Notes: generated from the letters alone by a model not told the origin. Counted from the first letter of the stretch, positions 10,405 through 22,629 are shown. The stretch is 64,000 bases of DNA from Cocos nucifera (GCA_006176705.1 QRFJ01002509.1:248001-312000), one strand, 5' to 3'. A program made the numbers and translations.

Positions 10405-12287
10405 TGATGCATGCTAATCTATAGCTATGGCAAGTGCACGAGTTGATCAAGTAATAAAGTAAGTGAGTAGAGTATCGTCTTTAGAGGATTAAAAAATAAG
10501 TACTAAAAAGCTCTTTTCTATATTTTATTTAGAAGATCGATTTATGAGAATAAGAAATTAAAGAATAAAATAAAAAAATAATTAAAAATTTTAAGAAAAT
10601 AGAGAGAGTGTAATTATTAGGATTTTAAATTTAAGAGCAATGGGTTACTAAGGCAATCAGTTCACTAACTCAGTCAATACAATATTCAGGTTATTGGGTT
10701 AATTTTATTTCATATAACGGTGGAGTCTCTTAGTTTATTCACTATTCTTTGGTCCAGGCATAGCAAAACTATCAATATTTATTAATTATTCTTTGATCTA
10801 GGTGTAATTTAAATAAATATCAATGCATTAAATTTTGTGAAATTCTCTAATTAAAATACGTTGCATCCAAAGCGCACTAAAATTCCTGCATGCATATGAA
10901 TTCTAATTTGATTCATAATACAAGTTATATAATTAAGAAGCAATAACATAGATGTACTTGGTCCGTATCATCTATGTTCATTAGATCAATTAGAAGATGG
11001 CGAGTAATCTAAAAGCATTAAGATCAGATTTATATACTCCTCATTAATAAAATTTAAAATTAAAAATAAATCATACTGAATATTACATCAAAAGAGTGGC
11101 TACACCTTAGCCTTAGTAAAAGAAAATTTAGTTCATGATAATAAGTTCAAAAATAGCAAATAAAATAAAAGGCATGAAGAAGTTTAGACTGTTTATTTGC
11201 TAAAATTGGTTGTCCATTGTTCTTGGTGTGGAGAACTCAATAAACAAGAAGAGAAGCCCCTTGATCGATGTCTTGATTGTCGGAAGAAGAAAAGAAGAAG
11301 AAAAATAATAAAAATAAAAGCCCTTTCTCTTCTGTCTCCCTTAAAACTCTCAAATCCTCTTTAAAGATCTCTCTCCTTTTTTTTTGTTACTCTATTTTTT
11401 TTTTAAAACTCTCTCGGCAGCAATAGGGTCCTTAAATAGGCTAAGGAGAAGAGTTTTGACCAAAATCCCTCAAAAAAATCTTGGAAGAATTGGGTTTAAA
11501 ACTTCTAACACAACTTAGATTGAAATCCAGATCATTTTGACCATAGATGATGATCAAATGAGCCAGGAACCACTCAAAAATCGATTTAAAAATTCAAATC
11601 AAGTCGGAATTCATTTGGACCGTTGGATCAGCATTGAAGATCGAATTTGGGCCATCAAATCGCACACAAGAGAGCTTCAGATTCTTAGTTAAAAATTGGG
11701 ATGAACCTCAACCATTGGATCTCGATCGAGAGCCGCATCCACCATTCGTCAGTGCATAGATTTCAATCGTTCGATCAAATTCCAGAGAACAGCATCCTTC
11801 GGATCAGGCAAAATTCTTAGAATACCCTCTATAGACCATGCACGAGCTTGGCATTGCGTGGACCACCACTTCCTTCAGTCAATCGGAGCACGCCTGTCTC
11901 TGTGAAATCCCCAAAATGCCCTCTATAGCGGTCCACCATGCGTTGCAAAAAATTCTGACATCAGCACGGTGTAAGCGTGGCATCAGCAGGTGATCGGTCT
12001 GAGCGCAGTCGGGTCGGGCAGTCTGTTGAGCCAATTTTTCTGAACTGATTTGAACCAAACTGGCTGATTTTATATATATATATATCATTTCATTTGAAAT
12101 TTAATTCCGAGCTCGTTTGAAGTCCGTTTTGCTTGAAATTTATTTCATGTGATTCAGAAAAATAAGATCTTCATATTGATGGTCTTTTTTCCTACATAAA
12201 ATTAACAAAAATATCAATTTCTTAAAAATATATGAATTTATTTTATAATTTAATATTTTTATTAGTGTATTTTTATCGCTTATCACA
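10405..12287 (-). repeat. 5' LTR of Athila-like element no. 1 (about 1.88 kb)
   Basis: It begins TGATGCATGC at the primer-site side and ends TTATCACA at 12287, where the sequence passes directly into the reverse transcriptase of element no. 2. It aligns along most of its length with the LTR at 25794-27664, and its last ~510 bp align with 3345-3858. A pyrimidine-rich stretch at about 11325-11410 lies near the middle. No long frame is coding. Confidence 0.85.
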
Positions 12288-12984
12288 AAGCATTTATCAA
12301 ATATAGACCTAAAAATAGAAATATCATCCATAAAAATTTTAAAAAAATCCTCAATCATGTCATAAAAAATAGTCATCATGTATCATTGAAAATTAGCTGG
12401 TGCATTATACAAACCAAATGGCATTCTCCTAAAAGCAAATGTACCATACGAACATGTAAATATAATTTTCTCTTGATCCTCAGGTGCTATGGCAATTTGA
12501 TTAAAACTAGAATAACCATCTAGAAAATAATAAAAATCATGCCCAGCTAATCTTTCTAACTTCTGATCTATAAATGGAAGAGGACAATGATCTTTTGTAG
12601 TTGCATCATTTAATTTTCTATAATCCATGCATACTCTCCACCCAGTCATGGTCCTAGTGAAAATTAATTCACTATTATCATTTTGGACTACAGTAATCCC
12701 ATCTTTCTTAGGAACTACTTGACAGAACTCATCCAAAAACTATCAGAGATAGGATAAATAATACCTACATCAAGTAGCTTGATTACCTCCTTTTTAACAA
12801 CTTCTTGCATCTTTGGGTTAAGTCTTCTTTGGGGTTGGACCGTAGGCTCATAATTATCCTTCATGAGAATTTTGTGCATATAAATTGAGGGACTGATTTC
12901 TTTGGTGTCTGCTATAGTCCATCCAAATATCTTCTTATATTTCTTTAGCACTCTCAATAACTTCTCTTCCATTAATCCTATCAA
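12288..12984 (-). pseudogene. Reverse transcriptase fragment of Athila-like no. 2
   Basis: 12715-12984 gives the linker (KKYKKIFGWTIADTKEI) and 12383-12736 gives the palm domain (MDYRKLNDATTKDHCPLPF, FAFRRMPFGLYNAPANFQ). The remainder, 12288-12382, holds the active-site block as IFMDDISIF. It is cut at 12288 just after this block by insertion of element no. 1. Two frame breaks are present (at about 12383 and 12720). Confidence 0.85.
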
Positions 12985-13352
12985 AAAGAAAGAAATAATA
13001 ACGAGTAAGTGTGAAGAACCTTCTAGGAAAACATATATTAAATGAGAAGGAAGAGGTTTAAGTTCAGCTCTTTAATTAATGGCTTTGGAAGAGTAGATGA
13101 TCTTTCTAACTCTTCAAAACATGGTCTGTATGTGCGTGGAATGTATGGTCTGGCCTCCAACAATCTTATGCACTCTATTTGCTTTTCATCTTCAGTCGAA
13201 CCCTCTTTTGATTGGACAATGCAAGCTTCAATAGGATTCTCAAACCTATTTTCTAAAAAATACTCATATATTAATTTATTAATATAATCAATTCAAAAAC
13301 AAGTTTGATTATCATTAAAATATTTAATAGATTTAAAAATATTAAAAGTAAC

Positions 13353-13790
13353 TTATTCATCTTGAACTCTAAGAATTAATTTTTCTTGTTGAACATCTAT
13401 TAAAGCTCCTCTAGTAGCTAAAAAGGATCTCCTTAAGATAAGAGGTACATCATAATCCTCATCCATATCTAAAATAATAAAATCAATAGAGAAAATAAAT
13501 TTATTTATCTTTATCAAGATATCCTCTACTATACCTCTTAGATATTTAATGGATCTCTCAGCTAGTTGAAGAATGATAGTGGTAGGCTTTGATTCTTCTA
13601 GACCTAGCTTCCTGAAAATAGAGAAAGACATGAGATTAATACTTGCTCCTAAATCACATAAAATTTTATCAAAACTACAATGACCAATAAAGCAAGGAAT
13701 AGTAAAACTCTCTGGATCTTTTAGCTTTAGTGATAATTTATTTTGAAGTATTGCTGGCATTCTTCATTTAAGTTGACTATCTCATGCTCC
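13353..13790 (-). pseudogene. Protease region of Athila-like no. 2
   Basis: A 135-codon open stretch contains LCDLGASINLMSFSIF (catalytic DLG) and LILRRSFLATRGALIDVQQ, where the conserved Gly of ILGRP is changed to Arg. It aligns with 8151-8560. The stretch from 12985 to 13352 is the degenerate linker between protease and reverse transcriptase. Confidence 0.75.
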
Positions 13791-13932
13791 AGCTTCTTTT
13801 TATTAGTTAGGATTTTTTTAAGAAACTTAGGATACCTGGGCATCTGATAATAGCATCTACAAAAGAAAAATTAATATGCAAATTCTTTAGAATTTTAAAA
13901 AAGTTGGAGAATTTCTTATCTAGATGCTGTAT

Positions 13933-14895
13933 TTATCTCTCTAGGAATGGTAGTGGTGGTACATAGGCCTTCACATTTGGATCAGCAAATTTTATACCAG
14001 GAGACCATCCATCTGGTTGTTTTGGTGATTGACAAATTTTGCTTGGTGATTTTATAGGTTTCTGTTTAGTCTTTTTGTCTTGATGTAGCTCCTTCAGCTC
14101 TTTACCACTTCTCAATGTGATAGCATTTATTTGCTCTCTTAGATTGGTCTCTGTGTTGCTAGGTAAGGATCCTTGTGGTCTCTCAGAGATTATTTTAGCC
14201 ATTTGACCTACTTGCATCTTCAAGTTTTGAATAGCTACTGCTTGGTTTTTCCTGAGCTTGGTTTCTAGATTTTGTATAGCTTCTTCTTGGTTCTACATAA
14301 ATTTGAACATCAGTTCCTCCATGTCAAGCTTTTTCTTAGGTATTTAGAATCTTGGCGGTGGCTGTTGTGTTGCATTTTTATTACTCCATGAGAAATTTGA
14401 ATGCTGTCTCCATCCTTGATTATATATATTGATGTAGGAATTATTTTACTATGGCCTGAAAAAATTACCAACATAATTAGCTATATCAGAGACTTTAGTA
14501 AAAGGATTATCTATCTAGTAGTTGCTTGTATCATGTCCTCCTCCACACAGCTCATAAGTGATGCTCTGAACATGCTTAACTTCTCCCTTCATATTGTTGA
14601 CTTCAGCTCTAACGGCTGCAATTTCAACTAATAAGACTAGAACGCAATCTACTCCCTGCACAACTATTGGTCTTTTCTGCATCATGTGATCTATTTGCCA
14701 TTGATAACTATTTGATGCCATCTCATCAATTAGATTAAAGGCTTCCTCCTCTATTTTTTGATTAATGGTACCTCTTGCTGCTGCATCAATCATAAAATGA
14801 TTGGTAGAAGATAAATCATTATAAAAAGTTTGTACCTGATGCCATACGGGTAATTGATGGTATGGACATCTCCTTAGCAGTTTCTTAAAATACTT
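13933..14895 (-). pseudogene. gag C-terminal part of Athila-like no. 2
   Basis: 13933-14223 carries the linker just before protease (NLREQINAITLRSGKELKEL). 14515-14898 carries the capsid part (EEEAFNLIDEMASNSYQWQ and LPVWHQVQTFYNDLSS). The frame runs off into the CACTA end at 14896. The rest of gag is at 25074-25670. Confidence 0.75.
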
Positions 14896-15200
14896 CACGA
14901 CTACAAAAAGAGCCTATGGCAGTGCATAGTATGGCAGCAATTTTTGAAACTGTTGTAATAGAGTCTATTGTAGTGGTTTTAAGGAACTGCTGCTATAGGT
15001 TTGACCTATAGCAGCAGTTATAAGAAACCGCTGTCATAGGCCGACCTATGGCAGCGGTTCTTTGTAACCGCTTCCATAGGTCCGATCTATGATAGTAGTT
15101 AGAAAAATCGCTACCATAGGTTGGACCTATGGCAACAGTTTCTTATAATCGCTGCTATAAGTCGATCTATGGCAGTGGTTATTTGTAACCACTGCCATAT
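14896..15200. repeat. 5' subterminal repeats of CACTA A2
   Basis: About twelve copies of TATGGCAGCGGTT or its reverse AACCGCTGCCATA with small changes, in alternating orientation and spaced 10-20 bp. In En/Spm such motifs are the binding sites of TNPA. Each neighbouring pair can itself fold into a small hairpin. Confidence 0.85.
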
Positions 15201-16200
15201 TTTTTTTCTCATTTTTTTTTAAATATTATATAATTTCAAAATTTAATATCCATCTTCATCATTCATTATTTAAATAATTATCATTAGAGTATTATCGCAA
15301 AAGATCACCTCGATCCTATGGTCCTAGCTTCATCGATCAGAAAAATTTGATTTCGATGATCACGAACGATAATATGATGATCTGATAGATAGAGATCTCT
15401 GATGAATTCAAAAATTTATAACAATGATCTCAGTTATGTATGTAGCATACCATCAAAATTTGAATTCAATCAGATATCATTATCTTGGTCAATTTAGTAT
15501 AGATTAATTTCGATCGTTAAATGATAAACGAGTGATCAAAGGATCAGACGGTGTCTGATTATGAGATAACTTTTTTTATAAATGATCTTAGCTACTATTT
15601 TAATTATTTTTTATGGTGGTAATTATAAAATTTAACTCATGAACTAAGAATGATCTAAAACTATACATTATCTGATAACCATTCTTAAACTCCATTGATT
15701 GTTATGCTCGTACTTTTGCAATATCTGCTTAACGTGAATAGTTCATACGAGAATGATTTGAATTTTACTATCATCATCATATAAAATGATTAAAATTATA
15801 GCAAAGATTATTTAATTAAAAAATTATCTTGTAATCGAATGTCGTTTAGTCCTTTGATCATTTATTTCTAATTTAATGGTCAAAACTATTTCATACTAAA
15901 TTGACTATAATAACGATATTCGATTGAAGTAAAACTTTGATAGTATACTATAAATATCATTGAAATCATTGTTGCAAATTTTTGAACCGATCGAAAGTCT
16001 CCATCTATCAAATTATTGCATCATCATTTGTGATCGTGAAAATTAATTTTTTTTTATCAATGAAGTTAGGGCCATCGGATCGAGGTGATCTTTTGCTATG
16101 ATAATCTAATGATAATTATTTAGATAATGAATGATGAAGATGGATATTAAATTTTAAAATTATATAATATTTAAAAAAAATTAAAAAAAAATTATTTTCA
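15201..16200. repeat. About 1-kb imperfect palindrome in the leader of CACTA A2
   Basis: The left arm (about 15201-15645) and right arm (about 15735-16200) are reverse complements of each other. For example, GATCACCTCGATCC at 15305 is matched by GGATCGAGGTGATC near 16078. In one 145-bp stretch I counted about 16 differences (about 89% identity). The spacer is about 90 bp. The subterminal repeats on both sides extend the symmetry loosely. The same structure is present in A3 (49205-50195), including the spacer. No coding region is visible. Confidence 0.9.
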
Positions 16201-16350
16201 ACCTACGGCAGTAGTTACTGAAAATCGTTGTTATAGATCTATAGCAGTGGTTAAAAAATTACTGTCGTAGATCTATTATAGCAGGATCCAGTAACTGCTG
16301 CCATAGATCTATGGCAGCGGTTTGAAAACTACTACCGTAGGTTAGGTTAA
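16201..16350. repeat. Second subterminal repeat block of CACTA A2
   Basis: Five to six motifs of the AACCGCTGCCATA/TATGGCAGCGGTT type lie on the inner side of the palindrome and mirror the outer block. It directly precedes the C-rich leader. Confidence 0.8.
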
Positions 16351-16364
16351 AAATTTTTAAATTT

Positions 16365-17220
16365 TTCTTTCCTCCCATGCACTCTCTTTCTCTCTCCTCG
16401 TCTTCGTCGTCGGTGAGACTCTACCTAAGTCCTTCCCCCCTGATTGATGCTGCCCCTTCCTCCCCCGATCGGCCCCACCTCTCGTGCCCCCTCCTCCCCC
16501 TTCACCTTCCCATCCCCGGCAGCCACCACCCCCTACCCGTGCCACGCCACCCACCCTCCCGCTCATCCCCCCTACGTCGGCCCCTCCCCGACAGTCTTCA
16601 CCCACCCCCTGCCCATCCAATCCCCTCCCGTCCCACCCCCGTGCTATCCTTCCATCCCAACTGCCGCCGCCCATGCCTCCCATCCCCAGCCACCACCATC
16701 CTTGCCCTCCCCATCCTTGCCATCCACCCCCTGCCTCCCTGGCTGCCACTCCCTACCTTTCCATCCCTGGTCTCCGCTGCCTACCACCTACCCTCTCCAT
16801 CCCCGCTCGCCACCCCCCCCTGCCCTTCCCATACCGATCGCTCGCCCCTCCCCCCCATCCCCGACCGTCGCCGTCCCTGGCCTCCCATCCCCGACCGACG
16901 CTACCTTCCCTCCCCATCCCCGGCCACCCACCTCCTACCCTTCCCGCCCATCGCCCCTGCCCTTCCATCCCCCGCCGCCACCACCCCCCTTCCCATCCCG
17001 GCGCCACCACCCCTGCCCTCCCCATCCCCTGGCCTCCCCATCACGGTGCCCCTCCGGGCCCCCTCTTCCTCTCTCTCTTTCTTTTTCTCTTCTCTCTCTG
17101 CTCTCTCTATCTCACTATCTTGCTCTTATTTCGTAGGTTACCTCTAGCACCGTCATCTTCCTCTAGCGCCATCGCTGGCAATCCTTGGAGCTTTCGATGC
17201 GACCCCCTCTCTATAGCTAC
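16365..17220 (+). other. C-rich leader exon of CACTA A2
   Basis: About 650 bp are made almost only of C and T with CCATCCCC and CCACC repeats, followed by CT-rich DNA to 17130 and a short mixed segment to 17220. At 17220/17221 a plausible splice donor (CTACAG, then GTATAA) closes an exon. Three overlapping Pro-rich frames on the plus strand and Gly-rich frames on the minus strand are all open here. With no frame preferred and no conserved domain, I regard this as untranslated. A3 has a shortened copy (48566-49020, minus). Confidence 0.55.
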
Positions 17221-17439
17221 AGGTATAATTGCTATTTTAATTTCATAGCATTATTTATTAATCACTAGACTAGACCTATCAATGGGTCGAGTTTAGGTCA
17301 GAACCTGGATATTCAGATCCAAACCTGATTTTCGTTACTGGTATCGAACTCGAATCCAAATATCCGATGGGTCTGTACTTGAAGTACCTGATCCAAATCC
17401 TAATGGATCCTGGATATTTGGACCCAATTTTGAGACCCA

Positions 17440-17745
17440 AAACTAAGAAAGGGAGAGGGAGAGAGGGAGGGAGGGGTTCGACCTCACCGCCGTCACCTGC
17501 GAGGGAAACCAAGAGAGAGAGAGGGAGGGAGGGGGTCCGACCTCATCGACGAGGGAGATCGAGAGAGTGAGAGAGGGAGGAAGGGGTTTGACCTCGCCAC
17601 CATCGCCGACGAGGAAGATCGAGGGAGGGAGAAAGGGAAGGAGGGGGTCTGGCCTCATCGATGAGGAAGATCGAGAGAGGGAGAGATGGATCAGGGAGGG
17701 GGTCTGACCTCATCGATGATGGAGATTGAGTGAAAGACGGGCAGT
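17440..17745. repeat. G-rich minisatellite in CACTA A2 leader
   Basis: Five units of 50-60 bp, each with GACCTCATCGACGAGG-like and GAGAGAGGGAGGGAGG-like parts. A3 retains only about one unit (48300-48365), so the array has expanded or contracted between copies. 17221-17439 before it looks like intron. 17746-18732 after it has no recognisable coding region apart from the short repeat noted at 18170. Confidence 0.8.
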
Positions 17746-18169
17746 CAAAAAGATGAGAGGAGGGTAGAGACAATCAAGAACAAGGGATGGCACATAGCCG
17801 AACCAGCTTGGATATGCAATCGAGCTGGCTCGATCGCAATCAAGCCAGCTCGGGCCGAGATCGAGTCGGCTAGGGGAGGATCCAAGCCAGATATCTCAGG
17901 CATGAAGTCGACTGTCTCAGGCATGAAGCTGGCTTGACTTTTGAGCAAGTTGGCTCGATGGCTGCGAACAGAATTTGATATGTCTCTCTAAGGTTCCAAC
18001 GTTAAGCCCTAAGGTGCCACCATCATCTACTTCGTTCTTCTTTTAGGTTTCTATATTAACATCCAGGTTTGCATAAGAGATCAGATTTATGACTGTTGCT
18101 CATCCTTAATTATTTATGAATGTAATTCATGTTATAGAATTTATTGGATAATATTCTCTGGATGTTTAT

Positions 18170-18280
18170 ATCTTGTTGCTTTTGTTTATTGCATTGCATA
18201 ATGATAGACCCATCAATTGATTAGTGTACGTAATCTTCAGCATCCATACAATTATATATAATTATTTGGATGAAAAAATT
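18170..18280. repeat. About 100-bp direct repeat flanking the transposase gene, copy 1
   Basis: It begins TTGTTGCTTTTGTTTATTGC and continues through ATTGATTAGTGTAC. A copy at about 85% identity lies at 22630-22735 after the TNP2 gene. Both copies also occur in A3 (48130-48260 and 47690-47790, reversed) although the gene between them is gone there. Confidence 0.8.
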
Positions 18281-18732
18281 ATGTACAATGATCAATTGAT
18301 TATCCAATTTGGATAGTTTAAAAATTATAGATAATTCTATAAGTAGTTGCAGTAATCAAATGGTATGCTAAGAATTTTGAATAAAATTTTGGATAGTATT
18401 TTTCTTTTATTCTCCCTATACGGGAGAACTAAGAAGAAATACTGTCGAAATTTTATTCAATCCTTATTGCATATCGTTTGATTACTGTATTGAACCTATA
18501 GAATTAATACAATTTCTGAATGAGATAGGACCTATCTTTATCTATTAGTTGGAGATAGGATGCATTTATTGTATGTCTAAAAATGATATTTAATGTGAGT
18601 TCCACACATGATATTTATTTCAATCCTTATTTATGATGCATTTTTTATTTATAATGTATGCTATGTTTATAATGCATTGGTATACAATTTAAGTTTCATA
18701 AATGATTTAATTACAGTATCATCATTTTTAAA

Positions 18733-21700
18733 ATGGATAAGGGATGGATGAAGTTTAGTAGGCTTTCGTCAGAATATGAGGTTGGACTTCAAAAATTTCT
18801 TGATTTTGCTATAAAAAAATTTGTGGACCATGGACTGATCTAATATCCTTGTAAAAAGTGTATGGATGGACCATGGCTATCTCGTTAAGATGTAAATGAT
18901 CACCTCACTATTTATAGCTTTAAAGTCGATTATAAAATTTGTTGAGACCAACATGATGAGGGCAGACTACAAGGAGGCAATCAACATGATGGGAGCATGG
19001 AATAAATGGTTCATGATATTTTTTCATTTGTTGGCCATAATGATGGTGCATCTACATCTATGCCTGATCCTGTGGTTGATGGAATGACAAACAGTGAGGA
19101 TGTAGAAAATGTCCATAAGTTGATGGAAGATACTAATATTTTATTATATCTCAGATGTGAAAAGATGGCGAAGCTAGAGTTCTTAATCCGATTGTATTAT
19201 GCAAAATGCTTTAATGGGTTCAGTAACAATGGAGTGAACTGCATATTAGAGCTTTTGGAGGACATTCTTCTGGATGTTGCATAAATTTCGAAGAATAATT
19301 ATGAGACATCGAAGATTATTGAACAACTGGGCTTTGTTTACACCAAGATACATGAATGTCCCAATGATTGCATGCTCTATTGGGAGAGGGATATCAACCA
19401 AAATAAGTGCATGAGGTGTGGTGTGTCAAGATGAAAATAGAATAAAGATGACACATCGATTCGTGTATCTCAAAAGTTGATGTGGCACTTTTCTTTGATT
19501 CCAAAACTATAAAAATTATTTATGTCAACAAGGATATCGAAGGACATGAAATGGCATGAAGAGAATCGATTAAAAGATGATGCATCAAGGCATCCAGCCG
19601 ATGGAGAGGTATGGCAGAAGTTTAATGAATTATATTCTGACTTCACACATGAGATACATAATGTGAGATTGGGCTTATCGTGCGACAGTTTCAACCTGTT
19701 CAAGTATATGAATACTGTCCATAGTGTATGGCCTATATTTATTCATGTTTACAACCTTCCACCATGGATGTGTATGAAAAAATTCTTTGCTTCCATGATA
19801 GGGCTTATCCCTGGACTGATGGAGGTAGGTAATGATATTGATGTTTATTTGCAGCCTCTTATTATCGGGCTGAAATAGTTATGGAGCATTCAAGGTGTTC
19901 CAATTTTTGATGCTTTACTGAATGAGTCATTCTCCATGCGTGTAGCACTTTTATGGACAATAAATGACTTTCTAGCCTATGTCTTAATATCGGGTTGGAG
20001 CATCAAAGGTGAGCTAGCATGTTCGATTTATGAAAAAGATATTCGATCTAGAAGGTTGACACATTGGAGGAGCTTTAGCTATATGGGGCATCGATATTTT
20101 CTTCGTCGAAACCATCCATACAGAAGGGATGCACGCTCCTTCGATGGCACTATTGAAGAAGGTGAGGTACCTAACTGGATGTCTAAAAGTGATGTACTTA
20201 GAGAGTTGGATGATCTTAGTGTTGAATTTAGAAAAGATGATCTGATTGATGGTAAAAAGAAGAAGCGTCAATCAAAGAAAGATGATACACATTTTAATTA
20301 AAGGAAAAAGAGCATCTTCTTTGACTTGTCATATTAGGAGACAAACTTATTATGCCACTGCTTGGATGTAATGCATATTGAAAAGAATGTGTACGAACTT
20401 CTATTGGCAACAATCTTAAATATCAAAGAAAAGACTAATGATGACTTAAATTCTCGATTTGATTTGAAAAAATGGGGTATTAGAAGATCACTCCATCCAG
20501 AGTCAGTAGGAAGAGAATAGTGGAGGCTCCTTCATGCATGCTATGTTATGAATGCCTCTGAATGGTCCATATTTCTTCGTATGTTGAAGAATATAAGAAT
20601 TCTTAATGGATACTCAAGCATATATCAAAGTGTGTGAATAGTAAGGATGTCAAACTTGGGGGATTGAAGACTCATGATTATCATGTGCTGATGCAAGAAT
20701 CAATTTCGATAGCTATTTGCCATGTATTGCCAAAAAATATTAGAATGATTGTTATTCGTCTTTGCAACTTTTACAAAGATATTTGTGCAAAGAGGTTGCT
20801 TAAGAAAGACATGAAGAAAATGAAGGCAAGGGCAGCGACTATATTATGTGATTTGAAGAAGATATTTTTATCATCATTTTTCATGGTTATGATGCATTTC
20901 ATCGTGCACCTTGCGGAGGAAGTTGTACTTAGAAGCCCAGTATTCTGTCAATGGATGTATCCTACCGAGAGGAATATTCAAACTCTAAAATCTTATGTAA
21001 GAAATATGAATTGCCCAGAGGAATCCATAGCAGAAGATTTCAAGAGTGTATGAATTTTTATACCATGTACTTAAACAAGCTCGAGACATATCGTAATCGA
21101 TCAATGAGGAATTAGAATGATCAGTATGAGCCAATTGAGCCTGCATTTGAGTCTATTCTACAACTAGATAGACTTTCCACTTCATACCACCTCACTGATT
21201 TAAGCATTGAGGAAAGGGAGAAGGCACACCACTACGTGCTCTTTAATTATAATGTCATTGAGCCATACATAAGGTGAGTCACTCAGTCTTATTTATTTTA
21301 TAATAATTAAAAAAAATATCCAATTATATCTAAATTTATTCTTTGTGCATGCAGCAAATACAAGGAGATCATAAGAGTAAAATATGACACTCTAAGTATG
21401 CAGGAGAAAGAGAAAATGCATGGTAAAGAATTTTTTGAATGGTTCAAAGATCATATAAGCGATTATATATTCTTATCTTATACAACTTATTTGAACATAT
21501 TTACTAATTAGGTGTCATCTCCTTAATTAGGTGTAGAGATTGCCGCTCAGTGATGTGAGCTCTGAAGTGCATGCTCTTTCAATGGACCCTAATCATACCG
21601 TGCGTGAGTATAGATAGCTCGTTATTAATGGCTATAGGTTTAATATTCATAGCAGGTCCGTAAATATGGCAACATAAAATAGTGGCATCATGTTGAGCGC

Positions 21701-22175
21701 CATCACTGGGTGTTATGCTAGCTCGAGGGATTCACAGCCTCGTGCGGAGAATTTTAACTATTATGGCATGGTGGAGAAGATAGTCATCTTGGACTATTAT
21801 TCTAAAGGAAGAATTACGTTGATGAAGTGAGATTGATTTGACACCTTATCATAGTCTGGGATGAAGACTGATGAGTGTGATTTTACTCTCATTAACATGC
21901 AACGCCACCTCCGCACCGAAGAACCATATATACTTGCCTCCCAAGCTAGTCAAGTCTTCTACGTTAGTGATCCCTTGGAGCCTCAATGGGATGTTGTTGT
22001 AAAGATGGTGCCTAGGCATATTTTTGATGATACCGAAGTTGATGACGATGTTAGACCATGCATGCAAAGTACTCCTCTAGGACAAAACTTATCTGGTACT
22101 ATCGAGATCCCAGACACATTTGTTAGGAGCGATGGTGATGTCTATATTATAGATGCCACTAGGCAACGACTTTAA
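18733..22175 (+). pseudogene. TNP2-like CACTA transposase (broken)
   Basis: The ATG at 18733 opens MDKGWMKFSRLSSEYEVGL, the Transpos_assoc domain, with the zinc cluster remnant YPCKKCM. The same frame runs to about 20630 through the catalytic transposase_21 core (PLIPGLMEVGNDIDVYL region, then CHCLDVMHIEKNVYELL). A frame shift at about 20633 leads into a DUF4218-type segment (20634-21053, ending RSPVFCQWMYPTERNIQTL) and an 81-bp GT-AG intron (21274-21354). A DUF4216-type part (FNYYGMVEKIVILDYY and EEPYILASQASQVFYVSDP) ends at 22175. The protein would bind and cut the element ends. At least ten in-frame stops occur. Several fit C-to-T or G-to-A change (for example Q to stop before YPC, W to stop before ETN). 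It is non-functional as read. Confidence 0.9.
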
Positions 22176-22339
22176 TATTTTGGTATAAATTATTAAAGTC
22201 TATTTATTGATGTGTTACTAATATTATTGTTCAACATGTTATATTTGTTGCTCAGAGGTTGCAACCTAAGAGGAGGGGTGAATTGAATTTCTAAAATAGA
22301 AATGGTTGGAGAGAGATTTTGAGACCTCTCGATTCTAAA

Positions 22340-22620
22340 CGAGACATGTTGTGCCATGTCGTGGGCCGTGCCATGCTAGTAGACCATGTCGTACCTTGGG
22401 CCCTGTCGTGCTGTACCGTGCCTTGGGCCATGCCATGTCGGTAGGCTATACCGTGCCATGCCATGTCGGTAGGCCATGCCTTGGGTCATGCCGTGCTGGT
22501 AGGTTGTGTCGTGTCTTGGGCTATGCCATGTTAGTAGGCTGTACCATACCGTGCCGTGCCATGTCGATAGGTCGTGCCATGTCGATAGGCTATGCCATAC
22601 CGTGCCATGCTGGCTGCTAA
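22340..22620. repeat. CCATGC/GTAGGC minisatellite between the two CACTA A2 genes
   Basis: Imperfect units of about 27 or 54 bp contain GCCATGTCGGTAGGC, about ten in all. An open frame through it (22351-22620) gives Cys/Pro/His-rich repeats and I do not take it as a gene. A short remnant in A3 (47830-47885) sits at the edge of the deletion that removed TNP2. Confidence 0.8.
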
Positions 22621-22629
22621 GAGAATCCA

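Larger units (their letters stand above)
3345..12287 (-). mobile_element. Athila-like Ty3/gypsy LTR retrotransposon no. 1
   Basis: Reading on the minus strand from right to left: 5' LTR (10405-12287), a primer site like tRNA-Asp (10381-10398), gag (to 10282), protease, reverse transcriptase, RNase H, integrase (to 4933), a coding-free 1.07-kb stretch, polypurine tract (3859-3872), then a truncated 3' LTR. Athila elements often carry an env-like frame between integrase and the 3' LTR, and none is visible here. It is inserted in the reverse transcriptase of a second, related element on the same strand (12288 onward). The part of that second element expected on the left is missing, so the left side was lost by deletion. 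The LTR pair differs at roughly one site in six where compared, suggesting an old insertion. Confidence 0.85.
12288..14895 (-). mobile_element. Athila-like Ty3/gypsy element no. 2, left piece (pol, protease, gag 3' part)
   Basis: The piece is colinear with 7055-9690 of element no. 1 on the same strand: reverse transcriptase, protease, gag C-terminal part. It is interrupted on the left by the LTR of no. 1 and on the right, at CTT 14893-14895, by CACTA A2. It resumes at 25074 with gag and the 5' LTR. Joining 14895 to 25077 restores alignment to 9660-9700 of element no. 1, which proves the two pieces were once continuous. The integrase half is absent from the window. Confidence 0.85.

Noticed and set aside
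16377..17248. Three overlapping Pro-rich frames of about 230-256 codons on the plus strand
   Set aside because: All frames are open because the DNA is C/T-only. No frame is preferred, none is conserved in A3, and there is no domain. Treated as a C-rich leader.
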